DNA of 55,990 bases from Chloroflexota bacterium (GCA_024434165.1 QMIW01000017.1:1-55990); one strand, 5' to 3'. Counted from the stretch's first letter, positions 41,616 through 50,806 are shown. Notes: generated from the letters alone by a model not told the origin. Made by a program: numbers and translations.

Positions 41616-42032
41616 TCAATCGGCAAATGGCTGGAACGATTCCAGCGCTGTTTGAACGTCGGGGTGGACCTCGATGTAGACGTCGAACCCGCTCAATTCA
41701 AAAGCCTCCTTTACCCGTTCGGCAATGTGGCCGATTTTGAGATAAGGCGATTTATATGCGCCGGCGCTCATCCGCCTGCGGAGTTCGTCGTCGTTCACGT
41801 CCTTGTGGAATTCGCGCAGCTTGTTGAAGAGCGTGTGGATGACCCTCAAGCCCGCGCTGCTGATGTATGAAACATCCTTCATATCCAAAAGCAGGTAGCG
41901 TGCGCCGTTTGCGATGGTCTCTTCCGCCCGCGCCTGAAAGACCTTGTAATTGGATGAGTCAATTTCGCCCTTTATGCCGATGACGGTCACGGGGACGCGG
42001 GCGTTGCGGGTTGTGGTGATGATTTCCAGCAT
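41616..42032 (-). CDS. STAS-domain anti-sigma factor antagonist (copy 2)
   Basis: 138 aa paralogue of the gene 65 bp downstream. ISSAGLRVI with Ser58/Ser59, GEIDSSNYKVFQ, and the same AGAYKSPYLKI insertion. The ATG at 42032 has AAAGGA upstream. The two copies presumably form a pair of antagonists, perhaps with different partners. Tandem duplication is clear from sequence; the target sigma factor is unknown. Confidence 0.87.
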   Translation of the reverse strand: MLEIITTTRNARVPVTVIGIKGEIDSSNYKVFQARAEETIANGARYLLLDMKDVSYISSAGLRVIHTLFNKLREFHKDVNDDELRRRMSAGAYKSPYLKIGHIAERVKEAFELSGFDVYIEVHPDVQTALESFQPFAD

Positions 42033-42061
42033 TCTTGTTGTTCCTTTGCGAGAGTGTGAAT

Positions 42062-42955
42062 TCAGGCGTTGGGGCTTTCCCTGCGGTTTTGCAGGTGCGC
42101 CTGGTTGACGATGTAAATTCCCGCCAGCGCCACCGCCCCGCCGACCCATTGGATGGGTCTGGGTATTTCGCCCAGCAGCGGGATGGCGAGGATGGTCGTC
42201 AGGACGGGCTGCCCGATCAGTGTGGGAGAAACGACCGAAGCAGGCAGGTGACCGAGCGCATAGGAAACGGCAAGGTAACCGATCATTTGCGAGACGATGG
42301 CGGTCGCCAGAAAGACGAGCCAGGTTTGCGCGTTGTAGCCCGTGAACGAATTGCCGAGCGCGAGGTTCATCGCCATCATGCCCGCCGCTGCGCTGACGCC
42401 CACCAGCCAGGTGTAACGGAACGGGTCCATGTGCTCCCGTCCGCGCTGGGTGACAAGCTGGTACGAGGCGTAGAAAACCGCCGCGCCGCTTGCCATCAGA
42501 TCGCCGATGCCGAAAGTGGGATGACTCAAAAAATCGGTGCCGACGATCAACGCCGCGCCGGAAAGCGCCAGGGTGAGCCCCAGCCAGAACGAGCCGCGCA
42601 GTTTTTCCTTGAAGAAGAACAACGCAAACAGCGCGACCCACAACGGTGACGTGTTGCCGAGCAGGGTGGCATTGGCGGCGGTGGTGTATTTTACCGAGGT
42701 GTTCCAAAACGCAAAATCGAAGGCGGTAAAAATTCCCGCCAGAAGCGGGAACCCAATGAAACGTTTATCGAGCGGGGCGGATGTCCGCTGGCGGTGAAGG
42801 AAGAGGGGAAAGAACAGGATGGTGGAAAAGAGCAGGCGGTAAAAACCGGTGATGGGTCCGGGGGCGTCTGCCCAGCGCACGAACATGGCAGAGAGGCTGA
42901 GCGCGACAATGCCCACCGCAAGCGCGATGTAGGGGAGCAGGCGGGTTTTGTTCAT
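42062..42955 (-). CDS. EamA/DMT-family transporter
   Basis: 297 aa with ten hydrophobic segments in two EamA repeats: the first includes LSLSAMFVRWADAPG and FWNTSVKYTTAANATLL, the second FYASYQLVTQ and YLAVSYALGHLPASVV with LLGEIP near the end. Members export metabolites, amino acids or nucleotide precursors. The ATG at 42955 is preferred over an upstream TTG/GTG extension that overlaps the HAD gene; it lies 14 bases after the HAD stop. The substrate is unknown. Confidence 0.88.
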   Translation of the reverse strand: MNKTRLLPYIALAVGIVALSLSAMFVRWADAPGPITGFYRLLFSTILFFPLFLHRQRTSAPLDKRFIGFPLLAGIFTAFDFAFWNTSVKYTTAANATLLGNTSPLWVALFALFFFKEKLRGSFWLGLTLALSGAALIVGTDFLSHPTFGIGDLMASGAAVFYASYQLVTQRGREHMDPFRYTWLVGVSAAAGMMAMNLALGNSFTGYNAQTWLVFLATAIVSQMIGYLAVSYALGHLPASVVSPTLIGQPVLTTILAIPLLGEIPRPIQWVGGAVALAGIYIVNQAHLQNRRESPNA

Positions 42956-42968
42956 GCAGGAGATTCTA

Positions 42969-43712
42969 TCAGATGCGGCGGAGGGCGATCCGCTCAAGGG
43001 TAGGCGGCAGCTCTGTGAGTTTGCGGATGCTGAAGTCCGGTTTGATGCGGCGCATTTCCTCGTCTGTAAACCGGGCGCGGCGCGTGATCCAGATCGTTCT
43101 CATCCCAAGTTGTTTCGCGCCTTGAATATCCGCTTCGAGGCTGTCGCCGATCATCACCGCTTCATTCGGTTCGATGTTCCACTGCGCCAGCGCCATCTCG
43201 AATGCGCGCGGGTGCGGTTTGCGGTAAAAGCACGCGGCGGAGGTCAGCACGAAATCGAAATGCGGGCGAATGCCAAAGCCTTCGATGAGTTCCTGCACAT
43301 CCTTGTCGTCGCCTGCGTTCGAAAAAATACCGAGTTTGTATTGGTTGAATTTCAACTCCCGGAGCGTTTCGACGGCGTCGTTTTCGATCTCCCAATTGCT
43401 CTGGGTGACGGAGTAGAGCGCATCCAAAGCGGACCTCAGAACTGATTCGGCGCACTCGGCTTGACCCAACGCTTTGAGCGTTTCCCGCAGCACGAAATGG
43501 TACGTGGTTTCCTGCAAGTCCTTATCGCGCTGTTCGTAGTATTCGTGCAGCCGTTCGCGGAACTGCCTCGCCTCGATGTGAATGTTGTGCTGATGCAGGA
43601 CGCCGGCGAGCGCCTGGTCTGCCCGGGCGTGGACGGCTTCCCAATCGCCGCGCGCGCGCATGAGCGTCCCGCCCAGGTCGAAGAGGAGGTGTCGGAAATG
43701 CGATGCGGTCAT
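42969..43712 (-). CDS. HAD-superfamily hydrolase
   Basis: 247 aa. Motif I is FDLGGT with nucleophile Asp12; the usual second Asp of DxD is Gly, as in some HAD members. IFSNAGD is motif II, RKPHPRAFEMAL carries the motif III Lys, and MIGDSLEADIQGAK is motif IV. The cap of about 85 residues between motifs I and II is of type C1. Missing the acid/base Asp could lower phosphatase activity. The gene stands 13 bp before the EamA transporter on the same strand. Confidence 0.85.
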   Translation of the reverse strand: MTASHFRHLLFDLGGTLMRARGDWEAVHARADQALAGVLHQHNIHIEARQFRERLHEYYEQRDKDLQETTYHFVLRETLKALGQAECAESVLRSALDALYSVTQSNWEIENDAVETLRELKFNQYKLGIFSNAGDDKDVQELIEGFGIRPHFDFVLTSAACFYRKPHPRAFEMALAQWNIEPNEAVMIGDSLEADIQGAKQLGMRTIWITRRARFTDEEMRRIKPDFSIRKLTELPPTLERIALRRI

Positions 43713-43765
43713 CGCCGTTTGTATACCGCGATGACCGCATGATGTAAAGGGGAATTAAGTATGGT

Positions 43766-45457
43766 TTACTGCTGGCGGACGTAAAAAGTTCCGCGCTGGA
43801 CGAGTTGATTATCCGCGTAGAGTTCGACGGTGTATTCGCCTTCGGAGAGGATGAAGACGTTGGTGTATTCGTAACCGAACGTGCGATACCATGTGCTGCC
43901 GCTGCTGATGTCGTCGTTCGATACGATGCGGAGCGACTGGTCTTCGATGCCGTTCACGAACACCTTCCAAATCATCTGCCGGGGCGCCTGCCCGGCGTAG
44001 GTGAATTCGACCGTGAAGGATTTCTCGCCAAACGGGATGGTCGAATTGGGAGCAGGCTCGAAGCCGGTGATGAAGCCTTGTTCGTCCCTGCCGGTGATCT
44101 TACCGACGATGAACTCCTGCACGAGCATCACTTCCTGCCCGCCGGGAAGGCTGCCAGTGTATTCGAGCGCCACCGTCGCCTCTTTGAGGCGTTTCATTTG
44201 CTCTTCGGCAAAATTGCGGATGGCATTGTGATCGCCAAGGACGAGGCTGGCAGGCGGGGCTTGCGTCCACTCCCTGGGGTTGTTTTCGAGCATGTGAATC
44301 AGGTTTTGAAGGTCGAGCGCACCGGCATCCATGTAATACCACAGGGAGGCGGGCGGTTCGGCTCCGGCTGCGTGCGCTTCGTTCACCTGCCGCTCGGCTT
44401 CCTGGATGAGCAGATCGTACTGCGCCCGTGAATTCTCGAAGTCGCCCATGGCAAGGTAACTGATCGCCTGGTTCATCCTCATGCCGAGCACCTCCGGCTG
44501 GGCGGCGAGAATCCGGTCGTTGGTTTCGATTGCCTTGTCGTATTGACCGGCGAGGTAGTACGTCCAGCCGAGGTTCCAGTTGATGCTGATGTCGTCCAGC
44601 CCTTCGCTGCGGGCGGCTTCCATTTCCGAAATGGCTGTGTTGAGGTCGCCCAACTCGTAGTAGGCGAGTCCGCGCTCGTAGTAGGCTTTGGCGTAATAGG
44701 GATTTTCGTTGACCGCCTCTGTGAATTTCTCGATGGCTTCCTCGTACCTGCCCTGATATGACAGCCCCGTACCTTCCGCATAGGCGGCAATGGCTTCGGT
44801 ATTGACCTCGGGGCGGACCCACAGTTCCAACAGGGACCAGCCAAGCCACAGCATACAAAAACCGACGATGCCCGAACCGACGACGATGAACAGCCAGCGC
44901 ACGCGCCCCTTCAACGCCATGGATAGACCGTACAGGGAGAGGGAAACCGTCAGCAGTGTGATTTGAACGATGAGCGCATCGGCTGTGGCGGCTGTAAAGT
45001 TGCCCAGTTCTGATTCTGCGAGATACGTCTCCGAAAGGCGCGTGGATTCGACCAGGTAGGCTTCGGCTTCATACTTGTACGATTCGGGCCAGCCGAACGA
45101 CGGGTCGAAATATCCCGGCGCGAGCAGGTCGCTGAGGGATTCGATGCGCTTCTGCATCTGCTTGTAGCGTTCAACGGCGGCGGTGTCGCCATTTTGTTCC
45201 GCGGCAGTGATCTGCCAGCTCAGTTCGCGCCAGGTCTGGAAGGCGCCCTGCCAATCGTAACTGAACTGAATGCTCCCATTCACCTCGGTCTTTGTGGCTT
45301 CGATGGCGTATTGCTGGGCGCGGCGGCGTGCCTGGTCGGAGATGTTCGAGGCATAGTTCTGGAAATAAGCGGTGATGGCAACCCAGATCGCAACCGACGC
45401 GATCAGGATGGTTGCCATGTTCTCGAATCGCTGTTCTTTCCTGGTCTCGGTGCTCAT
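43766..45457 (-). CDS. TPR-containing membrane protein
   Basis: 563 aa. The ATG overlaps the stop of the preceding membrane protein gene (ATATGA), with GGGAGG upstream. TM segments at about 14-31, 170-190 and 205-230. Residues 245-390 carry at least three TPR motifs (GRYEEAIEKFTEAVNENPYYAKAY; YYAKAYYERGLAYYELGD; NWNLGWTYYLAGQYDKAIE). Residues 450-563 form a beta-rich domain, likely extracellular, ending in YTVELYADNQLVQRGTFYV. With its partner it may form a cell-envelope complex; the role is unknown. Confidence 0.8.
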   Translation of the reverse strand: MSTETRKEQRFENMATILIASVAIWVAITAYFQNYASNISDQARRRAQQYAIEATKTEVNGSIQFSYDWQGAFQTWRELSWQITAAEQNGDTAAVERYKQMQKRIESLSDLLAPGYFDPSFGWPESYKYEAEAYLVESTRLSETYLAESELGNFTAATADALIVQITLLTVSLSLYGLSMALKGRVRWLFIVVGSGIVGFCMLWLGWSLLELWVRPEVNTEAIAAYAEGTGLSYQGRYEEAIEKFTEAVNENPYYAKAYYERGLAYYELGDLNTAISEMEAARSEGLDDISINWNLGWTYYLAGQYDKAIETNDRILAAQPEVLGMRMNQAISYLAMGDFENSRAQYDLLIQEAERQVNEAHAAGAEPPASLWYYMDAGALDLQNLIHMLENNPREWTQAPPASLVLGDHNAIRNFAEEQMKRLKEATVALEYTGSLPGGQEVMLVQEFIVGKITGRDEQGFITGFEPAPNSTIPFGEKSFTVEFTYAGQAPRQMIWKVFVNGIEDQSLRIVSNDDISSGSTWYRTFGYEYTNVFILSEGEYTVELYADNQLVQRGTFYVRQQ

Positions 45458-46089
45458 ATCATAAACCTCCCAATCAGGATGCCAAGAATGCCGCCCAGCG
45501 CGAACAGAATGCCGATGCCAGCCCAGAGGTATTTGATCTTCTTTTCGGTGGCTTGCGCCAGCGTAAAGAACCAGAACGAGACGGCAAAGACGATCATATC
45601 TGCGGTGAGGAAGGAGGAGCGGGCGCGCAGCTGGTCGGACTCCGCAAAGTACGGCGCGGCGTTCAGGTCTTCGTTCTGAGCGTCCTGCGCCCAGGCTTCC
45701 TGCAGCTCGCGTTCCAGGTCGTATTGCCCGTCCGGGTTGATGTAGCGCGGACTGAAAAACACGGAACTGATTCCGCTCGCCACACCCCAAACCTCGCGTT
45801 GAAGCGCGCCGTTCCGCAGGTCGGTTTCTTCATCGGCGGTTGGGTCGTACAGCAGCCTGCCCAACTCATCGTAGCGGACGTAGGCGGTGTAGGCGCGGTA
45901 ATGTTCATAAGCGTAGACGTGGTTGATGATGTCGGCTTTTTGCGCGCGGATGGAAGCGTCCAGCCCGGCGAAGTCGGCATCTCCCGCGTTGGAGACCGCC
46001 ACAGAGGCAAGGCACGCGGCTGTGGCGCCCAGGACCGTGACGATGGCAACCATGACGGCAACATACGATTTGAAGGTATCCTGCTTCAT
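45454..46089 (-). CDS. Two-TM membrane protein, partner of the TPR gene
   Basis: 211 aa with CAAAGGAG before the ATG. An N-terminal TM (10-32) and a C-terminal pair (about 161-178 and 188-208) frame an acidic, Tyr-rich loop of about 120 residues. The loop has repeated-looking Asp/Ala segments and may be extracellular. No family is recognised. Its stop overlaps the start of the TPR membrane gene, so they are translated together, and the shared residues in the loops (YFDP, ESDQLRAR-type) hint at distant relatedness. Confidence 0.75.
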   Translation of the reverse strand: MKQDTFKSYVAVMVAIVTVLGATAACLASVAVSNAGDADFAGLDASIRAQKADIINHVYAYEHYRAYTAYVRYDELGRLLYDPTADEETDLRNGALQREVWGVASGISSVFFSPRYINPDGQYDLERELQEAWAQDAQNEDLNAAPYFAESDQLRARSSFLTADMIVFAVSFWFFTLAQATEKKIKYLWAGIGILFALGGILGILIGRFMI

Positions 46090-46123
46090 AGAAATCTTCT
46101 CCTTTGGCTGGATGGATTTTCAA

Positions 46124-46900
46124 TTACCCGGCGCTCTTCAGGTAAATACCCGTCGGGTCCAATTCTCTGCGCAAAATCTTCAATTCCTTGTTTGTAACAG
46201 GCTCGGTGACTTTGAGCTGCGGGGCGGTTCTCAAATCCCAGCCGGTGTTGGCTTTGGCTTCCTCCACCGTCTTGCCGGGGTGCAGGGCAGTGAGGATCAT
46301 CTCGCCGGATTCGTCCGGCTCCATCATGCCGATGTCGGTCACGACGGCGAGCATCCCTCCGCCGCGCAACCCGGCGCGCTCGCGGTCGCCCTTGCCGTTG
46401 ATGAATCCGGCGGAGGTCATGAATTCGACCTTCTCCGGGAAGCGGCGTTTCTGGTGAGGGGTCATGATGTAGCAGCGCCTTGCCCACGCGGCAATTTCCT
46501 GCGAGCCGCCGGAGCCGGGAAGTCTCACTTTGGGGTGTGCATAGCCGCCGATGACGGTGGCGTTGATGTTTCCGTATTTGTCAATCTGTGCGCCGCCCAT
46601 AAAGCCCACGTCCACGTTGCCGCGCTGGAGGTAATTGGAAAAAATATCGTACATGCTGACCACCGACAGTGATCCGCTGACAAGGGTTGGGTCGCCGATG
46701 GAGAGCGGCAGGCGGGCGGGCTCTGCACCGATCACGCCCGCTTCGTAGATCATGACAAGGTTGGGGGCGTGCGTACGTTTGGCGAGGTTGCAGGCAAGGT
46801 TGGGTTGACCGACGCCGACGAACACCACATCGCCGTCGCGCAGCAGGCGCGCGGCGTTGATGATCATCAGTTCGGCGGAGGAGTAGTTGAGTTCGGGCAT
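46124..46900 (-). CDS. CoA-transferase family I, beta subunit
   Basis: 258 aa. The family signature with the catalytic glutamate appears as MIYEAGVIGA (S-E-N-G position, Glu retained), and GNVDVGFMGGAQIDKYGN is the usual conserved turn. This is the GctB/IpdB-type beta subunit, which transfers CoA between acyl groups or hydrolyses a cyclic CoA ester in catabolism. The alpha subunit gene is at 47854-48756, with an alpha/beta hydrolase gene between them on the same strand. The substrate is not known. Confidence 0.88.
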   Translation of the reverse strand: MPELNYSSAELMIINAARLLRDGDVVFVGVGQPNLACNLAKRTHAPNLVMIYEAGVIGAEPARLPLSIGDPTLVSGSLSVVSMYDIFSNYLQRGNVDVGFMGGAQIDKYGNINATVIGGYAHPKVRLPGSGGSQEIAAWARRCYIMTPHQKRRFPEKVEFMTSAGFINGKGDRERAGLRGGGMLAVVTDIGMMEPDESGEMILTALHPGKTVEEAKANTGWDLRTAPQLKVTEPVTNKELKILRRELDPTGIYLKSAG

Positions 46901-46926
46901 AAGATCTCCGGTGGAAAAAAGTTGGT

Positions 46927-47814
46927 CTATTGTTCTGGCTGTTGGTGATGGATGACGGACTGCCGTCTATGATCAATGGTCAGCATAAAGTTGTTGATCC
47001 TTTCAGCCACTTCCTGCGGATGTTCGAGCGGCAGGATGTGGGTGGCTTTCTCCATCGTTTCAATTTGAATTTTCGGGTTCTTCTTCTTAACGAGTTTTGC
47101 CGCTTTTTCCAGGAACGTATCCGTCTCGGCGCCGCGGATGATGAGCGTGGGCACTTCGAGGGCTGGCAGTCTGCGCCAGAGGTCGAAATCGCGCAGACCC
47201 GTCAGGTAGATGTGCGCTTCCCATTCGGGCGCATAGACCAGTTCGTAACCGCCGTCCGCTTTTGGCTGGGTGATTCCTTCGATGTATTCGCGCAGGCTTT
47301 CGTCACTCATATAGCGGAAGATGGGGCGGCTGCGGTAGCCGCGGAAAACGGTTTCCAGATCGTCGAAGGTGCGCCGGCGTTTCTTTGCCGCCGGGATGAG
47401 CGGGTGGAGTTTTTCTCCCAGCCCGGTGGTGCGCAGGATGTTCCATGCAAGCAAAAACGGCGGAACGAAGAACACCGGGTCGAGCAAAACGATGGCGCGG
47501 AAGCGCTGTGGGTCGCGCATGGCGGCGCGCAGGGTGACGATCCCTCCGATGGAATGACCCACTCCGATCACAGGACCAACTCCCCGGTCCGAAAGGAAGC
47601 GAAGCAGGTCGTCGGAGAGCGGATGCCAGTCGCGCAGGTCGCGTGGGTTGGCGTCATCCCACAAGGGGCGGAGTTTCATCCCGAATACATGATGATTTTT
47701 TTGTAAATGTGCCAGCAGCGATTTGTAACACTCAGGCGGGTAGCCATTGGCATGGAGGAAATGAAGCGGCGCGCCGCTGCCGCCGAGATCGAAATAGTTC
47801 ATCTGCTGATTCAC
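46927..47814 (-). CDS. Alpha/beta hydrolase between CoA-transferase subunits
   Basis: 295 aa. HANG forms the oxyanion loop, GHSIGG places Ser88, and later GAETD with a downstream His (KATHILPLEHP) completes the triad. The cap (about 115-200) is basic and helical. It lies between the two CoA-transferase genes, so it may hydrolyse an ester or C-C bond in the same pathway, for example a ring-cleavage product. That link is inferred from position. Confidence 0.84.
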   Translation of the reverse strand: MNQQMNYFDLGGSGAPLHFLHANGYPPECYKSLLAHLQKNHHVFGMKLRPLWDDANPRDLRDWHPLSDDLLRFLSDRGVGPVIGVGHSIGGIVTLRAAMRDPQRFRAIVLLDPVFFVPPFLLAWNILRTTGLGEKLHPLIPAAKKRRRTFDDLETVFRGYRSRPIFRYMSDESLREYIEGITQPKADGGYELVYAPEWEAHIYLTGLRDFDLWRRLPALEVPTLIIRGAETDTFLEKAAKLVKKKNPKIQIETMEKATHILPLEHPQEVAERINNFMLTIDHRRQSVIHHQQPEQ

Positions 47815-47853
47815 GCTAATCTTTGCAGGGATTCCGGGTTGTTGATGCGCAAA

Positions 47854-48756
47854 TCAGTAACTTCCATAGTTGATTCTTTCGCTCAGCCTTGCTTTCACCT
47901 TCAACCGCTTGTGCGTCTTTGCGCCGAGTTTCTTCCAGTAGGCGCTGCGGTCTTTTACGCCGAACACCCACTCGTCGAGATACTTTTGCACGCTTTCTTT
48001 CGACTCGCTGATCTTATCCCATGCGAGGTAGAACTCGTTGTCGCGGTCGTAATATCCCTGCGAATAGGAGGGATGACTCGCAAACGGGACGTGACACACG
48101 GCGCTGACGACGATGCCGGGAATCATCGTGCGGTTCGGGTCGGAGCGGATGACTGCTTCGTCCACGATTTCTTCGGCGGTGAGGATGACTTTTTTCGCGG
48201 CAAAGGCGGCTTCCTTTTGTTCGCCAATGATGCCCCACAAATGCGCATTGCCGTTCTTGTCGGCGCGCTGTACATGGACGATGGCAACATCGGGGTTGAG
48301 CGCCGGCACCACGATGACGTCCTTGCCGCCGTACGGGTCGGGGATGCGCTTGATGAGCGGGTTGGCGCGTTCGAGGTCGGTTGCGCCGGTTTGGTTCATC
48401 GGTAGAAAAGGCAGACCGGACGCGCCCGCCTGCAAACGGGTGATCATGCCGAAGTGGGAATATTCCTCCCATTCGAGTTCGCCCTTTTCGATGGCAGACC
48501 GGACGATGCGCAGCGATCCCACGCCGGGATTCCCCATGTAGGAAAAGATGACTTTCTTTGCACAGCCCGCCGCGACCATCTGGTCGTAGATCAAATCCGG
48601 TGTAGCGCGCGCGAGGGTCAGATCTTTCTTTCCCTGGCGGATGATTTCGTGTCCCGCTGCAAAGGGGATGAGATGGGTAAACCCGGCGGCATAGACCGCA
48701 TCGCCGTCGTTCACAAATTCTGAGATTGCCTTCTTGAGGGAAATAAGTTTGGACAT
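47854..48756 (-). CDS. CoA-transferase family I, alpha subunit
   Basis: 300 aa. GDAVYAAGFTHLIPFAAGHEIIRQG resembles the CoA-binding loop of alpha subunits, followed by YMGNPGVGS and a conserved PDVAIVHVQRAD strand. It matches the GctA/IpdA type and partners the beta subunit at 46124-46900. Together they would move or hydrolyse CoA from an acyl-CoA intermediate. Confidence 0.87.
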   Translation of the reverse strand: MSKLISLKKAISEFVNDGDAVYAAGFTHLIPFAAGHEIIRQGKKDLTLARATPDLIYDQMVAAGCAKKVIFSYMGNPGVGSLRIVRSAIEKGELEWEEYSHFGMITRLQAGASGLPFLPMNQTGATDLERANPLIKRIPDPYGGKDVIVVPALNPDVAIVHVQRADKNGNAHLWGIIGEQKEAAFAAKKVILTAEEIVDEAVIRSDPNRTMIPGIVVSAVCHVPFASHPSYSQGYYDRDNEFYLAWDKISESKESVQKYLDEWVFGVKDRSAYWKKLGAKTHKRLKVKARLSERINYGSY

Positions 48757-48773
48757 AAATGCTTCTTTGTTCC

Positions 48774-49040
48774 TTATTTTGATTCCTTTTTCTCCTGTCC
48801 GCCCTTTTTTCGTTTGCTCAATAGGTTTTTCAACCCCGCAAACCTGCCGGAAGCGGGCGGCGGCGCTTTCTTTCGCCGAAAGTACCAGCCGATGGCGAGC
48901 AGCAGCATGGCGCCGAACAGGTAATCGAAGTCCACCTGGTCGGCGAGGTCGGAGGTTACGAAAAGCAGGAACGAACCCGCGCCCAACACCATGAAAAACG
49001 TTCCCACGCGGACGATGAGAGGGTCGTCGTTTTCTTCCAT
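48774..49040 (-). CDS. Small two-TM membrane protein
   Basis: 88 aa. TM segments at about 12-28 and 39-53 with an Asp-rich turn between (DLADQVDFDY), then a strongly basic tail (RRKKAPPPA...KRKKGGQEKKE). No family is recognised. Its stop lies 17 bp before the CoA-transferase alpha subunit start and the two may be co-transcribed. Confidence 0.65.
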   Translation of the reverse strand: MEENDDPLIVRVGTFFMVLGAGSFLLFVTSDLADQVDFDYLFGAMLLLAIGWYFRRKKAPPPASGRFAGLKNLLSKRKKGGQEKKESK

Positions 49041-49078
49041 GCCGTTATTTTACCTGCGGGAAGCAGAAGTATACAGAA

Positions 49079-49235
49079 TGCACAGGTATGCAAGTAAACA
49101 AGTACACAGAGTACACAGGTAAACAATCCGTTCCTGTTTACCTGTGTACGTGTTTACCTGTTCACCTATTCACCTGTCTACCTGTGTACCTGTCTACTTT
49201 ACTTGTGTACCTGTTTACCTATTCTACCTGTCTAC
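49079..49235. repeat. Degenerate TACCTGTT tandem repeat with inverted half
   Basis: About 100 bases made of variants of an 8 to 9 bp unit (TACCTGTK, with CACCTATT and TACTTGTG forms), preceded by the complement (ACAGGTAAACA, AAGTACACAG). The whole can fold back on itself. It lies directly after the stop of the dehydrogenase gene and reaches its last codon. It has no spacers of constant length, so it is not CRISPR. Confidence 0.7.
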
Positions 49236-50806
49236 TTGATCAGCGTGCGGATCTGCTCGTGCATGTACAACGGCAGGTAGTAGTGACCGCCGGCGTTCTT
49301 GCCGCTGGAGCCGGAACCTTTCCATCCGCCAAACGGCTGGAAGCCGGGCCACGCGCCGGTCGTTGCGCCCTGCGGGCGGTTGGCGTACGTCACACCGGCT
49401 TCGATCTTGTCGAAGAACCATTCGACCTCTTCCGCCGAGCCATAGAAACCGGCGGTGAGACCGTAGTTCACATCGTTGGCGATCTGCATGGCTTCGTCGA
49501 GGTTCTTGACCTTGCCGATGGTGGTGATGGGCAGGAACATTTCATATTTCCACAGGCGGTGCGAGTAGGGCAGGTCGGTCGCAAAGGTGTTTTCGCAGTA
49601 ATAGCCTTTGTCATACATGCCGCCGGTGCGAACCTTGCCGCCCGTCAGGAATCTGCCGCCGCCCTGGTGAATCTCTTCGCAGAAGTTCTTGAAGTCGTTG
49701 TAGGACGACTTGTTGATGACGGGTCCGTTGTAGGTGGCGCGCTCGGTCGGGTCGCCGAGGACCAGCTTCTCGGTGGTTTCCTTCAGGCGCGCAATCAGTT
49801 CATCGTAGACAGGCTCCTCCACCAGCACGCGCGAAGCGGCGGAGCACTTCTGTCCCTGCAAGCCAAACGCCGAGCGGACGATGCCGATGGTGGCGCGTTC
49901 CAGGTCTGCGTTCTTTGAAACGATGGCGGGATTCTTTCCGCCCAGTTCCAGAATGATCGGGCGCACATAATTGCGCCTGGCAAAGTCCTGGAACATCTTC
50001 ATGCCCACATCAAAGGAACCGGTAAAGGTCGCGCCGTCCACTTCGGGGCTGTCCACCAGTGCCTGCCCAAGCGTGGAGCCGGGACCGGTCACGAAATTGA
50101 CCACGCCGTCGGGGATGCCCGCATCGCGGAAGCAATCCACCAGCAGACGGACGATCCAAGCCGTGTCGGTGGCGGGTTTGATGACGATGGTATTGCCGGT
50201 GGCGAGCGCCGCGCCCGCCGGTCCGCCGGTGAGCGCGAACGGGAAGTTGAACGGCGAAACCACCAGCCACACGCCGTACGGTCTCAGCACCGAAACGTTG
50301 CGCGCCTCGTATCCAACCAGCGGGTCCTTGCCCATCTCCACAACATAACCGTCGTTCTTTTCCATTTGGTAGCACGAATAATAAATAAGGTCGGCGGTCT
50401 CCTGCACGTCGCCCAGCGACTCCATGCGGTTCTTGCCGACCTCCAGCGCCATTGCCGCGCCCAACTCGAAAATGCGTTCCTCGATCAACGCAGCCGCCTT
50501 GCGCAGCAGTTCCACGCGCTTCTGCCAGGGTGTGCGGCTCCACATCGGGAAGGCTTTGCGCGCCGCCGCCAGCGCATCCTGGGCGTGTTTGGCGTTCCCC
50601 TTCTGCATGGTTGCCAGCACCCAGTCCACATTGACCGGGGAGCGGTCTTCGAACTTCTCGTCTGCCTGCACCTCCCTGCCGTTGATGAGCATGGTGTATT
50701 CCGTGCCCATGCTGCTCTTGAGTTTCTCCACCGCTTTGTCGAAGCCGGCATGAAGCTCCTCAGGCGGATTGAACATTGTTGCGTATGTGAGTTTGAAATC
50801 TGCCAT
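49232..50806 (-). CDS. L-glutamate gamma-semialdehyde dehydrogenase-like enzyme
   Basis: 524 aa aldehyde dehydrogenase. The start at 50806 has AAAGGAG upstream. Catalytic Cys321 (GQKCSAAS), general base Glu287 (LELGGKNP), SPFNFPFA and the FTGSFDVG NAD loop fit the P5C dehydrogenase (PruA/RocA) subgroup, which oxidises glutamate semialdehyde from proline to glutamate using NAD. No proline dehydrogenase is in the window, so the substrate assignment rests on subgroup likeness. It stands alone. Confidence 0.88.
   Translation of the reverse strand: MADFKLTYATMFNPPEELHAGFDKAVEKLKSSMGTEYTMLINGREVQADEKFEDRSPVNVDWVLATMQKGNAKHAQDALAAARKAFPMWSRTPWQKRVELLRKAAALIEERIFELGAAMALEVGKNRMESLGDVQETADLIYYSCYQMEKNDGYVVEMGKDPLVGYEARNVSVLRPYGVWLVVSPFNFPFALTGGPAGAALATGNTIVIKPATDTAWIVRLLVDCFRDAGIPDGVVNFVTGPGSTLGQALVDSPEVDGATFTGSFDVGMKMFQDFARRNYVRPIILELGGKNPAIVSKNADLERATIGIVRSAFGLQGQKCSAASRVLVEEPVYDELIARLKETTEKLVLGDPTERATYNGPVINKSSYNDFKNFCEEIHQGGGRFLTGGKVRTGGMYDKGYYCENTFATDLPYSHRLWKYEMFLPITTIGKVKNLDEAMQIANDVNYGLTAGFYGSAEEVEWFFDKIEAGVTYANRPQGATTGAWPGFQPFGGWKGSGSSGKNAGGHYYLPLYMHEQIRTLIK

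Noticed and set aside
42062-42707. Fusion of EamA-frame sequence with the second STAS gene
   Set aside because: The long frame running into the STAS gene upstream of 42032 is a shadow of the transporter gene; the STAS gene has its own AAAGGA and ATG.
49079-49235. CRISPR array
   Set aside because: Units are 8 to 9 bp and adjoin each other; there are no spacers and no cas genes.
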